A stretch of 64,000 nucleotides of DNA from Strigamia acuminata (lineage: Eukaryota; Arthropoda; Chilopoda; Geophilomorpha; Linotaeniidae), in NCBI GenBank assembly GCA_949358305.1, contig OX442314.1, positions 62,691,369 through 62,755,368 of the forward strand, read 5' to 3'. A model generated the notes under the pieces. The model did not search any database. It saw only the letters and a list, made by a program, of their open reading frames with translations, and had not been told where the DNA came from. Positions 9,958 through 22,200 of this stretch are shown in pieces. A program made the position numbers and the translations under genes. The number at the start of each line of letters is the position of its first letter. The first letter of the stretch is position 1.

Positions 9958-11856
9958 TGTGACGGTGACGACCACAACTCCCATTTAACAATGGTACCGG
10001 GAAGAGATCGCAATAAATAAACAGTGAATACAATACGAGATAAATACAAGACAGTTTATTGTTGGCAAACAATATGGATGAGCTAAATTATACATAGGAC
10101 TAATGCCGACATTTGGCAAGTTAAATCAGCTATTAAACTATACAAAGAATTGGCCAACTGGCCCTAGAATAATATCACTACGGGTCTGGAATATGGGAGC
10201 GGTTTCCCCATCGCTCGACCTGATTATAGATGTCATCTTAAGCCGGATGGCTGTGTCCTGGAGTCCGATACGGCTTCGCTGGTTTCCTTGGTTCGCTGTG
10301 TAAACTATCGCACGTCGATAAATCGAATGATCTGAGCATTGCGGTTGACTTTGTCTGCACCGCCACAACTTTGGGAGGATATTGGTGTAAGTAAATGTAT
10401 TCATTTACTTATCAATATTCCACTTATGAATTATATTTAATTCATATCGTTGTGAATTCTTATTTAGATATTTCGGGAATAAGTTGTCGTCAACTTATCG
10501 GTTATATTGAGTTCAATATGAGATTAAGTCTTCTGACTTGATTTTGGTCCAACTGGTTGTCGAGTTTAAGTTTTTCTGTTATAAATAAAATGAAGATTAA
10601 GCTTCCCGTCGCAACACACAATTGCCATCGATTAGAATATACGCCTTGCCATGCAGAACGGTATCAAGCGTCCCCGGCGTCGCAGCACGGTCGTCCATCG
10701 AGTGGTTGACGGTACCACGTACACAGGGGTCGATAGCTCGCGGCTCCGCACAGCAGTTTTATCTCTCGCGGTACTAATAATAGACCGACTGCTTTGGCAT
10801 CGAATACCATGAGAATCAGCTTGCCAAACACTTGGTGCTACTCGTGGTTACTGTAAAACAGACTGCTTTGGCACCATCAGGTGAAGGAACCGATTCTCAA
10901 CAATACCGATGCTACTCGTGGTAACGGAATACGTTCATACCGAAAAAGACAACTTGGTCCTGTCCGGAGGATACTGAATTGCACAACGGCGGGTTCTCCT
11001 TCGGCGTCGCAACCGTAGACTGTAACATTTATGCAACATAATAATCCCAGCACTTCGACTTCAATTGCCGGCGGTGGCATGATTCTGTAGAATCATGCAA
11101 CGGTTCTTTGCGAATAAATCAACAAAGAACCAAAAGGTTTTTTACGTGAACAACGAATCATACTTCTTAAGTAACAATACCAAACAGAAATAATCAAACA
11201 GAGCTGCGGAATGGCCGATTGTTTGGGTTTATATAACCTGACTGGATTAAGGATTAATCCAGTCATCCAATTGGAACATGGGTTCCACGAATCCCTCCAA
11301 TCCCGTATCACCGGAAGTGGATACGGAGGAGCATTATGCTAATTCTCACCACAACCGGAACTGGATACCCAGGGCCGGAAATGGATCCACCAATCAGATC
11401 GATCGGTTGATCGATTGATCACCAAATGTTCTATCCCGCAGAAAATGGAAGTTATAATGTATTTAACATCAAAAGACATTAATATATCTTTATATTAATG
11501 TTCACAAAGCTTCGTTTCGTTCTAGTAAATATAGTTTTATATTTATTTACATGTTTTATATTCATATCTTGAATTTACCGCTAAATCGTGATCGCGCCAT
11601 CTGGCGACAACATTGCGCATTGACAAATGCGGTTTTAGTAGACGAATCATCGTGATTTGGTCGTGATATCTTGATATCATGTAGGAATGTTATTAATACT
11701 AATTAATACATCATCTTTTATCATGGAAACCTCATAAATAGCTTTATTTAGGAATTATATCCGTTTTACACAGAATACTGTAAAAATACCGTCATAATGA
11801 CACAACAGCGCTTTTCTATAGAAAATAGGCATTTATAGCCATTAAAAACCGTCACA
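9958..11856 (-). repeat. 3' LTR of element E
   Basis: 1899 bp, unusually long. Small ORFs of 66, 88, 67 and 72 codons in it recur identically in the other LTR and show no known domain, so I treat them as chance. A TATA-type box lies at 11230-11236 read on the minus strand. Confidence 0.93.
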
Positions 11857-12439
11857 CATCCCCCTTAATAACACAACTATATAATATTTTATAGAGTTTT
11901 CGTTATTCTCCTAATTAGCATAAATGCTATTTTCGGACTTGATGTATCTTGGAGATACTGTGACTTCCAATTTCGAATTTGAGTTTACATAAACTAACTT
12001 GAATTATCTAAGTTCTGGATTTCTGCCGAAATAATCTTTTCTAATAGCCTAAATTCAAGTCCAGAATTTATTTCCAAGTCTTCTTTTTGAAGAAACTTTC
12101 GTCATACATAAAATCATCATTTGTGTTATCACAAAATATTTATTTCATATGCCTAGTCAGATGTATTGCTATAAATATACAATAATAGCTTTCGGATGAT
12201 AAGAGTTGACAATTAAGAATCAAAATGTCCCCCTTAATTGTCATGACCGGAGTCACTTGGTATTCTTTGTACAATTGACTAATTTAATTAAACTAGTTGT
12301 CTTAATAATGTAGCATTACCTTTCAAAATTTTGTTAATTCTAACTTTTATATTTTGTTCCCCTTTTCTTTAGAAAACGAGGTCATGATTTATAGAGAAAG
12401 GATTTTTCTGTTACTCTGAAATCGGGAAATCTTTTGATC
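11857..12439 (-). other. E 3' untranslated region with polypurine tract
   Basis: On the minus strand TTAAGGGGGA directly precedes the LTR (11857-11866). A second near-copy, TTAAGGGGGACA, lies at about 12226-12237. No coding signal otherwise. Confidence 0.75.
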
Positions 12440-13825
12440 TTACATTTTGTGTTGAGAAAGCTTCTCAAATAAGTCGGACATAGACTTATTAATAACTGCA
12501 GTTATTCTGTTTTCCATTTCCGTAAACCGTTGTTCTAATACTTCGGTGGTGACCCAATTTTGTCGGGGTCGTTTAAATGAGTCTTTTGACACATTTGAAT
12601 AATCAAAATTTTTACGTTGGTCATTAAATTTTCGTTTAGACCATGTGGGACAATCTTGTTTGGTATGTCCCGGTTGTTTACAATGAAAACATTTCCTGAC
12701 ATAAGTGAAGGTGGCCTCTTGTGAATTTGTAGCTTCAGGAACAGAATGGTGTAAGCCAGTCTCACCATATTTATATTTGTTGGTCTCATTGCTGGTTGAA
12801 CTAGTATTAAACCGACTGAGCAAGACTTTTTCAACTTTCGGTTTTGTGATGAAAGTATTCTTTTCCTGAGACGTTCCATCGAACGGTCCTCTTATTTGAG
12901 TAGTTGAAACTATTGTTTTTGTACTCGTATCGTGTTGGTAATACTTTTCCAAGGGAAAAAGAGTTTGTTTGAACCTTTTCCGATTTGAAATGGGTGTTAG
13001 GTAGAATTGTCTTGGCTGGGGACTCTTCTTGGTAGACAAATCATTCGTCCGCAAACATGAGTTTGTGATTGGCGATCGGGCACGTTGTTGTAAGTTATTT
13101 GACTGCAAACGTTTGTTTGGAGTATGCAAACTACTCTTCTTTTTCGTGGGATTGGAAAACGAAGTTGTAAATCCATCGCAGGGATTCGGCGACAGCAAAC
13201 GTTTGTTTACAGCTCGAACATCTTTCTTTTGTGTTGATATTGGTGGCCCAAAACTTTTGTTTACGGTTCCCAATTCTTTTGATAACGGTAGGTTAATCGA
13301 CAGATTAAGGCTAGCCACATATCGTTGTGCTTCAGCTGGATTAGCATATCGAACTGAAATTAGCTGATCCCGATTGTAAACGAGTTTTAATTTGTTCTGA
13401 ACAACCGACTGGTTAGTTAACGAACTCTCTGGACGAGAATTATTAGGTTTATAATTCTCTTCCCCCTTATCTACCGAATTAGGTGGTTTAAACTTTTCTA
13501 AGTTAGATCCCCTACTGGATGTTTGAAACATAGTATGAAAATCTTGATTCACTAAGTTTCGACTGGATGTTTGTGGATTCCGTACTGGATCTTGATGTGA
13601 AGATTGAGATTGGGTACGATCTCGCCAGTTCCTAGCTTTTACATAGTCTGAAGCTTCGATTATATTTTTAAACTTGGTTTTATCCAGTCCATGACGATTA
13701 CAATACAGAGTAAAATGATCGGGAATCTTTTCTGTTTGATCGCCAAGTGGTACATAACTTAAATTTAAGTTTGTCCGTTTATTAATTCCCTCGAGATCGA
13801 CCATTTTCAATGGTTTTTGAGCCAT
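12440..13825 (-). CDS. gag: Gag-like protein without capsid (element E)
   Basis: A 461-residue protein from the ATG at 13825; the frame stays open upstream to 13945. Three blocks can be matched by eye to the Gag of F: an N-terminal HGLDKTKFKNIIEASDYV segment (F: HGLNPNQFRSLTEVLDFV), a CCHC zinc knuckle CFHCKQPGHTKQDC at about 12652-12694, and a C-terminal stretch NWVTTEVL followed by an amphipathic, coiled-coil-like tail (F: RWITQEVL). Between these F has a long capsid domain; E has a basic, Ser/Asn-rich stretch instead. The protein could bind element RNA through the knuckle and join particles made by an F-like partner through the shared ends. That role is inference; the domain match is seen. 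Confidence 0.85.
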   Translation of the reverse strand: MAQKPLKMVDLEGINKRTNLNLSYVPLGDQTEKIPDHFTLYCNRHGLDKTKFKNIIEASDYVKARNWRDRTQSQSSHQDPVRNPQTSSRNLVNQDFHTMFQTSSRGSNLEKFKPPNSVDKGEENYKPNNSRPESSLTNQSVVQNKLKLVYNRDQLISVRYANPAEAQRYVASLNLSINLPLSKELGTVNKSFGPPISTQKKDVRAVNKRLLSPNPCDGFTTSFSNPTKKKSSLHTPNKRLQSNNLQQRARSPITNSCLRTNDLSTKKSPQPRQFYLTPISNRKRFKQTLFPLEKYYQHDTSTKTIVSTTQIRGPFDGTSQEKNTFITKPKVEKVLLSRFNTSSTSNETNKYKYGETGLHHSVPEATNSQEATFTYVRKCFHCKQPGHTKQDCPTWSKRKFNDQRKNFDYSNVSKDSFKRPRQNWVTTEVLEQRFTEMENRITAVINKSMSDLFEKLSQHKM

Positions 13826-16800
13826 ACTAAATTCAGAATCTGACGATTTTAATTCTTTAATTATAAAGAACACGAATATACGCCCTTTAAAAGACGATAT
13901 AATACACTTTTCGCAAGAAACACTTCTAAACTTCACTTTTAACAAGTAAAATTAAACTTCGCGTTTGTTTAACACGTGTTAGCTTTGCAGGTTACACGGC
14001 ACACAAAATTCGAAACGTGACTGAAATCGGACGGCGTGGTCAAGATGGCACTGGAACACGTCTGCGGGTCTGGTCTGGAAACGAATGATCAGTGTCTGAT
14101 CTGGTCCTCCTTTAATAGCAGGTGGCTGGGGATCCCTAGATCTCTTGACTTCTGATTGGCGGATTTCACCGACAACCAATAGTATAATGGACGTTATACT
14201 TAATTAGCAGTTCTCTACTAAGTCCGTTCCTTTGGAAATTTCAGTTTTACCGATAAAATAAAATTCCTTCGGGAAGACATTCGTAAAATATTGTATTTTT
14301 CAAATGAAAATAAAATAAACTTACTTCAATCTTCTTGAACTTTGGGATTTTTACCAATCCAAATAATTAAATAACTTTTCTCCAAAAAATATTTTTCTTT
14401 TAATCATTCCGTTAGTGTGTGATATCGTTACAACCACAACTTTAATAAAGTTTTCTCAAACTCTCAATTTTTCCTTATCCTTATTTCAATTATCTTTCAA
14501 ATAATCATTTATTTGTAAATTGAAATCTATTTTCGATTCCCAACATTGTGTATTCATTTCCAATAGGAAGAATAATTTGACCAAGTCTTTACTTTTTCGG
14601 GTTTAAATTCCATTTTTCGAGTGTGAAAAAATAAATTTTCACCATCCATCTCCCCCTTTTTTAACAAATTTTTTTAACAAATAAAAATTCGTTAAAATTC
14701 TTTAAATTTGTTTTGCGAGAAAAATTATCTAATTCTCTAATCTTCCAAAAGAAAATATTCGAAATTTTACTTTAAACGATAAAGTTATTGGTACAAATGT
14801 GTACTTGTTTTTCGGGAGAAAACTATTCGACAATCCTTTAGACTTTTGGGTAAAAATTATTCATCAAATCTTTCTTTTTTGATGACAATTGCTTTGATTT
14901 TTCGAAAGAAAATATCTAGCTAAATTCCACTTTTCCTGAGCGGACAATTGTTTTCACAATTAGTTATTCCTTTGCGATATTTACGAAGGACGTGTCTTTG
15001 ATTATTCGTTTTAATAATTTTCGTCCCCCTTATCTCTAATAACGAGATGTTTTTGCAGAGATCTTTTATCTTTTGAATGAAAGAATATTTAAATCTCAAT
15101 TGTCGTAAATACCTTCATCTGCTGCAGCATTTCCTCAATTTGAACTTTTCAAATGAAAAGACAAATCTGGAGAACTTTCACTGTCAAACTTCTATTCCTA
15201 TCGCGCCAAAATTCGTAATTCACTGGTTTGGAATTCCGTATAACACGTGACACAATAACAGTATCGATGTCACAATTAAGCAGTTTACTACTCGGTCCGC
15301 GCGAGGACATGTAAATTACTTTTTCCGATAAAAATAATTTTTCTTTGAAAAATATTTGAAATTGATTTTTCACAACTACTTTTGAATGAAATAAAATGAA
15401 GTTATTCCAACTTTTCGTTAATTGCTCACACATAACATTCCCTTTACTGTGGGATTTGCATCGAAATTCCATTTTTAAAGAACCTTTCTTTTACTTATCG
15501 CAAATAAAACATATTCAATCGTTTTTCTGATTAAACTTTAACACGTAAATTACGAACGAAATATATGATGACATTCCATTAACCTTTAGGAAAATTGACT
15601 AAATTCTTAATTTTTAGAGAAAAATAATGTATCTAGAATCTTTCCTTTTCCGAATAAAATCTATGTTCAAAATAGAAGATAAATCTTGTGCAATTCTTAG
15701 TTTTTTCGAATGGAAAAATACAACTTTTCATCAGCGGTGATTTATTTGATTTTTCCGAAAGAAAAATAATTACTTTGAAACTTATTTTCTTCGTTTAAAT
15801 CAGCTATCTGATTTTAAAGCTTCAATCCAATCAAAAAATATTCGCTCCGTAAATATTTCATGTGGCAAAGTTCATAGCCACAAATGGATTTGTTATTCCG
15901 GTTTTAAGAAATCATGTGGGAAAATGTCCGATTAGATTACTAAAAATATTCGTTGTTTTTCAAACAGCTAAATTTCATTTTAGAAATTCTCAAAATTTGG
16001 GAGACCCAAATATCGTTGGAAACTTAAAACACTGTTAAATTTCTGAAAGGAAAGATTGAATGAAATCCTTTTACTTTTCCGAGGGAAAGCGTTTATCGTG
16101 ATTCGTAACTTTCAATGTAAAAAATACTATTCTACGTGGTCGGCAACTTCATTCGCCGCCATTTTATATTTTCTTAATTTCCATTGTCCCGAAGGAAAAA
16201 ATGTACTTTTTGTGAAAATAGTTAATTCCTTCAAATAAAGGTAATATTCATTTCGATTTGCAAATCTTTTCTGCGAAATGGAGTGTGTTGTTTTTCTCCA
16301 ACAACTAAATTATCTTTGGTACCGATGGCAGTGGAAAAATTAGTTCGCGACACTTAAATAAATCTCTACGAACCTTCTGTAACATTTCTCCGCTGTCTTT
16401 TATCTGTTGTCCGCCATAATTTCCAAGCATTCGTTCGCACCTTGCGTTGAAGGTTTGAGTAGCTTCCCTGCTGCGTTTGATACGGAGATCGACGCGTATT
16501 GCTATGGCGCGTGGTCGCTGGCTATCGGTGTCGACGTACAGTTACAAGAAACTTAATTTCTTGTAAATATTTCCAAATAGTTGCGGTGTTTTCTTCGTTT
16601 TAACTTTTCAGGTGGAAAGATAAATTCGTAAGAAGTCCGCCTTCTAAACTTGTATGTTTTTAGTTTTTCGAAATAAAACAAACTTCGAAAAAAAATATCT
16701 GTATTCTTATTTCACTCGAAACTTTTTTGATTTCTTATTTAAAATACTTCGTATTCCTTAAATTGTCGAACGAAAATAGTAAAGAGAGTTCACTAAACGT

Positions 16801-17348
16801 TTCCATTTCGTCAGTTTAACTTTTCACATGAAAATATAAACTGAAAATCTATTTGTCTGTTTTAACTAAAATTTTTTAGTTAATATCGGATTCAAGATTC
16901 GCTTTTGCAATTCGATCGAATTAATTTGCAACCTATTTCAGTGATCGTGTGATAGGTCTATAACTTCCGAAATTCCTAGTTAAAGGACTGTTTTGGTGTT
17001 TCTCAAGAAAATAAACATGGTTTGAAACTTGTCTGTTTTTTAACTAAATCTTTTAGTTAAATATTTATCTCAAAATTCACTTTTACAATTCTATCGAATT
17101 TAATTGCAACCTAATCTCGGTGGGACCTCCACGTGTGAGATTAGGTGGTAGTCTTTGAAATCCCTAAAATCTTCAAACGAAAATAATGAAGGAAAATCTA
17201 CTACGTATTTCTATTTCATCAGTTTAACTTCTTCACATGGAAATATAAACTGAAAATTTAATCTGTCTATTTTTAACTTAAATCTTTTAGTTAAATATTT
17301 ATCTCCAATATTCACTGTTGCAATTCAATCGAATTTAATTGCAACCTA
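13826..17348 (-). other. Long AT-rich leader of E
   Basis: About 3.5 kb between primer site and gag with no ORF of interest. Rich in TTTTCG, GAAAATA and TTAAAT words, and interrupted by several C-runs such as those near 14650 and 15024. The part next to the LTR is a tandem repeat (separate entry). Function unknown. Confidence 0.7.
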
Positions 17349-17368
17349 ATCTCGGTGGGACCTCCACG
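16805..17368 (-). repeat. Leader tandem repeats carrying extra primer sites (E)
   Basis: Three diverged units share CAGTTTAACTT...TTTTAACT...TTTTAGTTAA...GCAACCTA. The anchor GCAACCTA starts at 16928, 17106 and 17341, so spacings are 178 and 235 bp. The second unit holds an intact second primer-site copy (17114-17131) preceded on the minus strand by the LTR terminus TCACA. The first unit holds a decayed one. Confidence 0.8.
17349..17366 (-). other. Primer-binding site of E (tRNA-Gln type)
   Basis: On the minus strand TGGAGGTCCCACCGAGAT follows the LTR after two bases. It complements the 3' end of tRNA-Gln as I know it from animals. Confidence 0.8.
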
Positions 17369-18193
17369 TGTGACGGTGACGACCACAACTCCCATTTAAC
17401 AATGGTACCGGGAAGAGATCGCAATAAATAAACAGTGAATACAATACGAGATAAATACAAGACAGTTTATTGTTGGCAAACAATATGGATGAGCTAAATT
17501 ATACATAGGACTAATGCCGACATTTGGCAAGTTAAATCAGCTATTAAACTATACAAAGAATTGGCCAACTGGCCCTAGAATAATATCACTACGGGTCTGG
17601 AATATGGGAGCGGTTTCCCCATCGCTCGACCTGATTATAGATGTCATCTTAAGCCGGATGGCTGTGTCCTGGAGTCCGATACGGCTTCGCTGGTTTCCTT
17701 GGTTCGCTGTGTAAACTATCGCACGTCGATAAATCGAATGATCTGAGCATTGCGGTTGACTTTGTCTGCACCGCCACAACTTTGGGAGGATATTGGTGTA
17801 AGTAAATGTATTCATTTACTTATCAATATTCCACTTATGAATTATATTTAATTCATATCGTTGTGAATTCTTATTTAGATATTTCGGGAATAAGTTGTCG
17901 TCAACTTATCGGTTATATTGAGTTCAATATGAGATTAAGTCTTCTGACTTGATTTTGGTCCAACTGGTTGTCGAGTTTAAGTTTTTCTGTTATAAATAAA
18001 ATGAAGATTAAGCTTCCCGTCGCAACACACAATTGCCATCGATTAGAATATACGCCTTGCCATGCAGAACGGTATCAAGCGTCCCCGGCGTCGCAGCACG
18101 GTCGTCCATCGAGTGGTTGACGGTACCACGTACACAGGGGTCGATAGCTCGCGGCTCCGCACAGCAGTTTTATCTCTCGCGGTACTAATAATA

Positions 18194-18336
18194 GACCGAC
18201 TGCTTTGGCATCGAATACCATGAGAATCAGCTTGCCAAACACTTGGTGCTACTCGTGGTTACTGTAAAACAGACTGCTTTGGCACCATCAGGTGAAGGAA
18301 CCGATTCTCAACAATACCGATGCTACTCGTGGTAAC
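18194..18336 (-). repeat. Duplicated module in E LTR
   Basis: Two copies (18194-18262 and 18271-18336) share GACTGCTTTGGCA at one end and TGCTACTCGTGG at the other. The same pair is at 10783-10925 in the other LTR. Downstream of the TATA box, so within transcribed R/U5. Confidence 0.65.
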
Positions 18337-18640
18337 GGAATACGTTCATACCGAAAAAGACAACTTGGTCCTGTCCGGAGGATACTGAATTGCACAACGG
18401 CGGGTTCTCCTTCGGCGTCGCAACCGTAGACTGTAACATTTATGCAACATAATAATCCCAGCACTTCGACTTCAATTGCCGGCGGTGGCATGATTCTGTA
18501 GAATCATGCAACGGTTCTTTGCGAATAAATCAACAAAGAACCAAAAGGTTTTTTACGTGAACAACGAATCATACTTCTTAAGTAACAATACCAAACAGAA
18601 ATAATCAAACAGAGCTGCGGAATGGCCGATTGTTTGGGTT

Positions 18641-18650
18641 TATATAACCT
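18641..18650 (-). promoter_or_regulatory. TATA-like box in E LTR
   Basis: AGGTTATATA on the minus strand. It would put the transcript start near 18615 and leave about 1.2 kb of R/U5. Confidence 0.45.
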
Positions 18651-19267
18651 GACTGGATTAAGGATTAATCCAGTCATCCAATTGGAACATGGGTTCCACG
18701 AATCCCTCCAATCCCGTATCACCGGAAGTGGATACGGAGGAGCATTATGCTAATTCTCACCACAACCGGAACTGGATACCCAGGGCCGGAAATGGATCCA
18801 CCAATCAGATCGATCGGTTGATCGATTGATCACCAAATGTTCTATCCCGCAGAAAATGGAAGTTATAATGTATTTAACATCAAAAGACATTAATATATCT
18901 TTATATTAATGTTCACAAAGCTTCGTTTCGTTCTAGTAAATATAGTTTTATATTTATTTACATGTTTTATATTCATATCTTGAATTTACCGCTAAATCGT
19001 GATCGCGCCATCTGGCGACAACATTGCGCATTGACAAATGCGGTTTTAGTAGACGAATCATCGTGATTTGGTCGTGATATCTTGATATCATGTAGGAATG
19101 TTATTAATACTAATTAATACATCATCTTTTATCATGGAAACCTCATAAATAGCTTTATTTAGGAATTATATCCGTTTTACACAGAATACTGTAAAAATAC
19201 CGTCATAATGACACAACAGCGCTTTTCTATAGAAAATAGGCATTTATAGCCATTAAAAACCGTCACA

Positions 19268-22200
19268 ACTGGCACCTTCACAAGTCGATTTGTCGATGTA
19301 CCGTACTTCGTGATGAGTTTCGCGATATACGCACGTTGAGAGATGTAAGTGCGTCCCATCTCGCGGATAAACTCGACTCCTAGCAGTTTGGTGATTGGGC
19401 CGAGGTTGACTATGTCGAATTTCGAAGTAATAAGTCGAATAATCCGGTCCAAGACACTGTCGGCTGCATAGAAAAGTACAATATCATCGACGTAGACTAA
19501 CATAACCGCGCAATTGCCGTAGATGTACACGCAGTTGCATGCGGGCATTTTCCGGAATCCGAGGGCTCGAAGTGCTTCGTCCAGTTTCAAATACCACTGT
19601 CGGCCAGACTGGTGGAGTCCGTAAAGAGATTTCACGAGTAACCAAACGTTGTCGGGGTGATTACAGGTGGCACCTGCCGGGATGCGCATATAGACCTTGT
19701 GCTCCAGGTCCCCGTACAGGTATGCACATTTGACGTCGAGGTGTGCATCTTTCCATCCTCGTAGCACTACCAAAAGGCAAAAGAATAGACGAATGAGGAC
19801 GAAATTCACTACTGGGCTGAAGACCTCGTCGTAATCGATTCCGAAAGTTTGGCGAAAGCCTTGGGCGACAAGTCGAGCACGATATCGAGTAATCTTGCCG
19901 GTCGCGTCTGATTTGAGTTTAAAAATCCATTTACAACCCAAGATTGTCGTGTTAGGCGGTTTCGGCACTTCGACATAAATTTCCCGCTCTTTAAAGGTTC
20001 CTAACTCTTCACCGATGGCTTCACGCCACTTTGGAGCGTCGTCGAATTTGGGAATTTCCGCATACGATGACGGTTCGGTGCGACAGAGGTGAGCGGCATG
20101 TCGAGCTGGAGGAATCAACGGTAGCGTATGCTCCATGTTGCCGAAAAAGAATAACTCGGGGTCGTAAGGGAGATTGTTCATAACACAGAACTCTTCGACG
20201 TCTCTGCGAGATCGAAGTCGGAGGCCGGGTTCCGGGAAGTAGTAGACATCGATGTCTATCGAACCTGGCTGTTGATCTTTGCGTAGATGTTCTTCGCGAA
20301 TCCATTTACGGAATACTGTGTTTCCGCCAACATAACGCCAATAGAATGATGTCTTGCCGGCAGAAGGAGCTGCAACATGTGTTGCGCCAGGAGGCAATGG
20401 AGACATTTGCCCCTGATCAAAGATAGGCATTGTATGCTGTAAAATGTTCGGACCGGCTTTCCTACGTAACGTGATGAAACGATTTGGGGAAGTCGGTGGT
20501 GAAAGGCCGGGAGAACTGGCATTGGACGTTTCCGGTGACGCATGTGCAGACTGATTCGGTCGCAATTCTTCCGCGTCCGGTTGAACCGCAAATTCTTCAA
20601 TCTGCTCAGCGTCATCGTCGGTGTCGTCCCCAATTGGTCCTGCAGCGGCCTCTTCATTTTCTTCGTTAGTGATCGGATGTGATATGGAATGACGAATTGG
20701 AGTTGGCAATGGCGATGCGCAAAGTTCCAATAATTGTCGTTCCGGTGTAGTTGGCGGGGGAATATGAACGATCTGCATAGGTGGCGTCTTTGATTTAGAA
20801 GCCGACTTGGATACAGATTTTTCTTCGGATATCGAATGCTCATCATCTGATGCTGGCTTGATCGACCAGTCCGCATATTGGACAGTGTCGTTGAATGACA
20901 CTCTTTGTTGTTCATTGTTGGGTTCATAGAAGGATTCGTTGTTGCCATTTGGTGCGTTTCGTAGGGATTTGCGATACGATTGATGTTCGTCTATGCGAAC
21001 GTGGGCTGATTCGGTGACTTTATTGTCGATGGGATTCCAAATCCTATAGCCACGTGTTGCAACCGCGTACCCAACGAGGTATCCTTCCCATGCGCGTGGC
21101 TCAAGCTTTTTACGGCCTGGCGCCGTGTAGTGGACCCAACATTTAGATCCGATCTTTCGTAAGTGTCGTAAAGATAGTGCTCGTTCACGCCATAGTACAT
21201 ATGGGACTTGATTTTTCAAACGTGAATGAGGGCTTCTGTTCTTGATATAAGCGAAGGTTACTGCAAGCTCTGCCCATAGACCGGCCGGAAGTTTGGTTTC
21301 TTCATGAATCGCGCGGATGTTGTCTGCCATCGTTCTGTTAACGCGTTCGGCCGTTCCATTCATCTGTGGGCTCGATGGGTTCGTTCGCTGCCCTTGGATC
21401 CCTTTGTCTTTCAAGTAGCGCTCAAATTCATTTGACATGAACTCGCCGCCGCGGTCTGTGCGAATGGCTTTGATTGTTGTATTCGCAACCCGTTCGACTC
21501 TCGCGGCGAAGTCCTTAAAGCATGCGAAGACTTGGGACTTCTGCGCCAATGGGGTGATCCAAGTATATCTCGTGGCGTCATCTATGATCGTTAGAACGAA
21601 ACGAGCTCCACCGAAAGATGTTGCAGGAGCCGGCCCCCACACGTCCATATGCAGGAGGTCGAGTGCTTTGGTAGTACTCGGGTGAAGGTCCGGTTTGTGC
21701 GAAATTTTAATTGATTTTGCAAGACGACAGTCGTTGCAAGCAAGTTCTTGTTTTACTTCTCCCGGTTCCATTCCGTAAACTTGGTCGTTATTCGCCAACA
21801 GGCGCATTGCATTTGTGTGCAAATGCCCTAATCTGCTATGCCATAGACCCGTAGCATCCTTTACGTTTGCAGGGTTAGCAATTGCCTTCTTTGGTGACTT
21901 AGAAGGATTGCTCGGAGGAGGAGGTATGGCAGGAGGAGCATTTGGCGGTGGCGTTGTCGGAATGGATTGGAGAACATTGGAATAGGATTGGACAGGAGGA
22001 TCTGGTTGGATAGGTGTGGATTGGGGAACAGGCAGAGGCTGGGTCGGATTGGAAATTTGATTCTGAATTTGCTTCGGAATCGGCGGCATTTCTATTCGAA
22101 AATCCGTGTTGCCTCCTTGTTTCGATTTCCCCTTTTTCTGTTTTGGAATGTTCTCAAAATCCACTTCTGTGGTGACATAAGTCAGCGCCGGCGTTTGCTG

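Larger units (their letters stand above)
9958..19267 (-). mobile_element. Gag-only non-autonomous gypsy-type element E
   Basis: 9310 bp with two 1899-bp LTRs that look identical, TGTGACGG...CCGTCACA, flanked by ACTG at 9954-9957 and 19268-19271. The 4-bp duplication, termini and tRNA-Gln-type primer site match the gypsy group and element F. The interior of about 5.5 kb has one coding ORF, a Gag relative without capsid; no protease, RT or integrase is present. Element termini, primer site and polypurine tract all place it on the minus strand. It is the newest insertion of the nested chain. Confidence 0.92.
17369..19267 (-). repeat. 5' LTR of element E
   Basis: 1899 bp, same length as the left copy and identical by eye, including all four small ORFs. 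Confidence 0.93.

Noticed and set aside
10877-11311. Small ORFs of 67 and 72 codons in the E LTR, repeated at 18288-18722
   Set aside because: They repeat only because the LTR repeats. No domain, and they lie on transcribed noncoding sequence.
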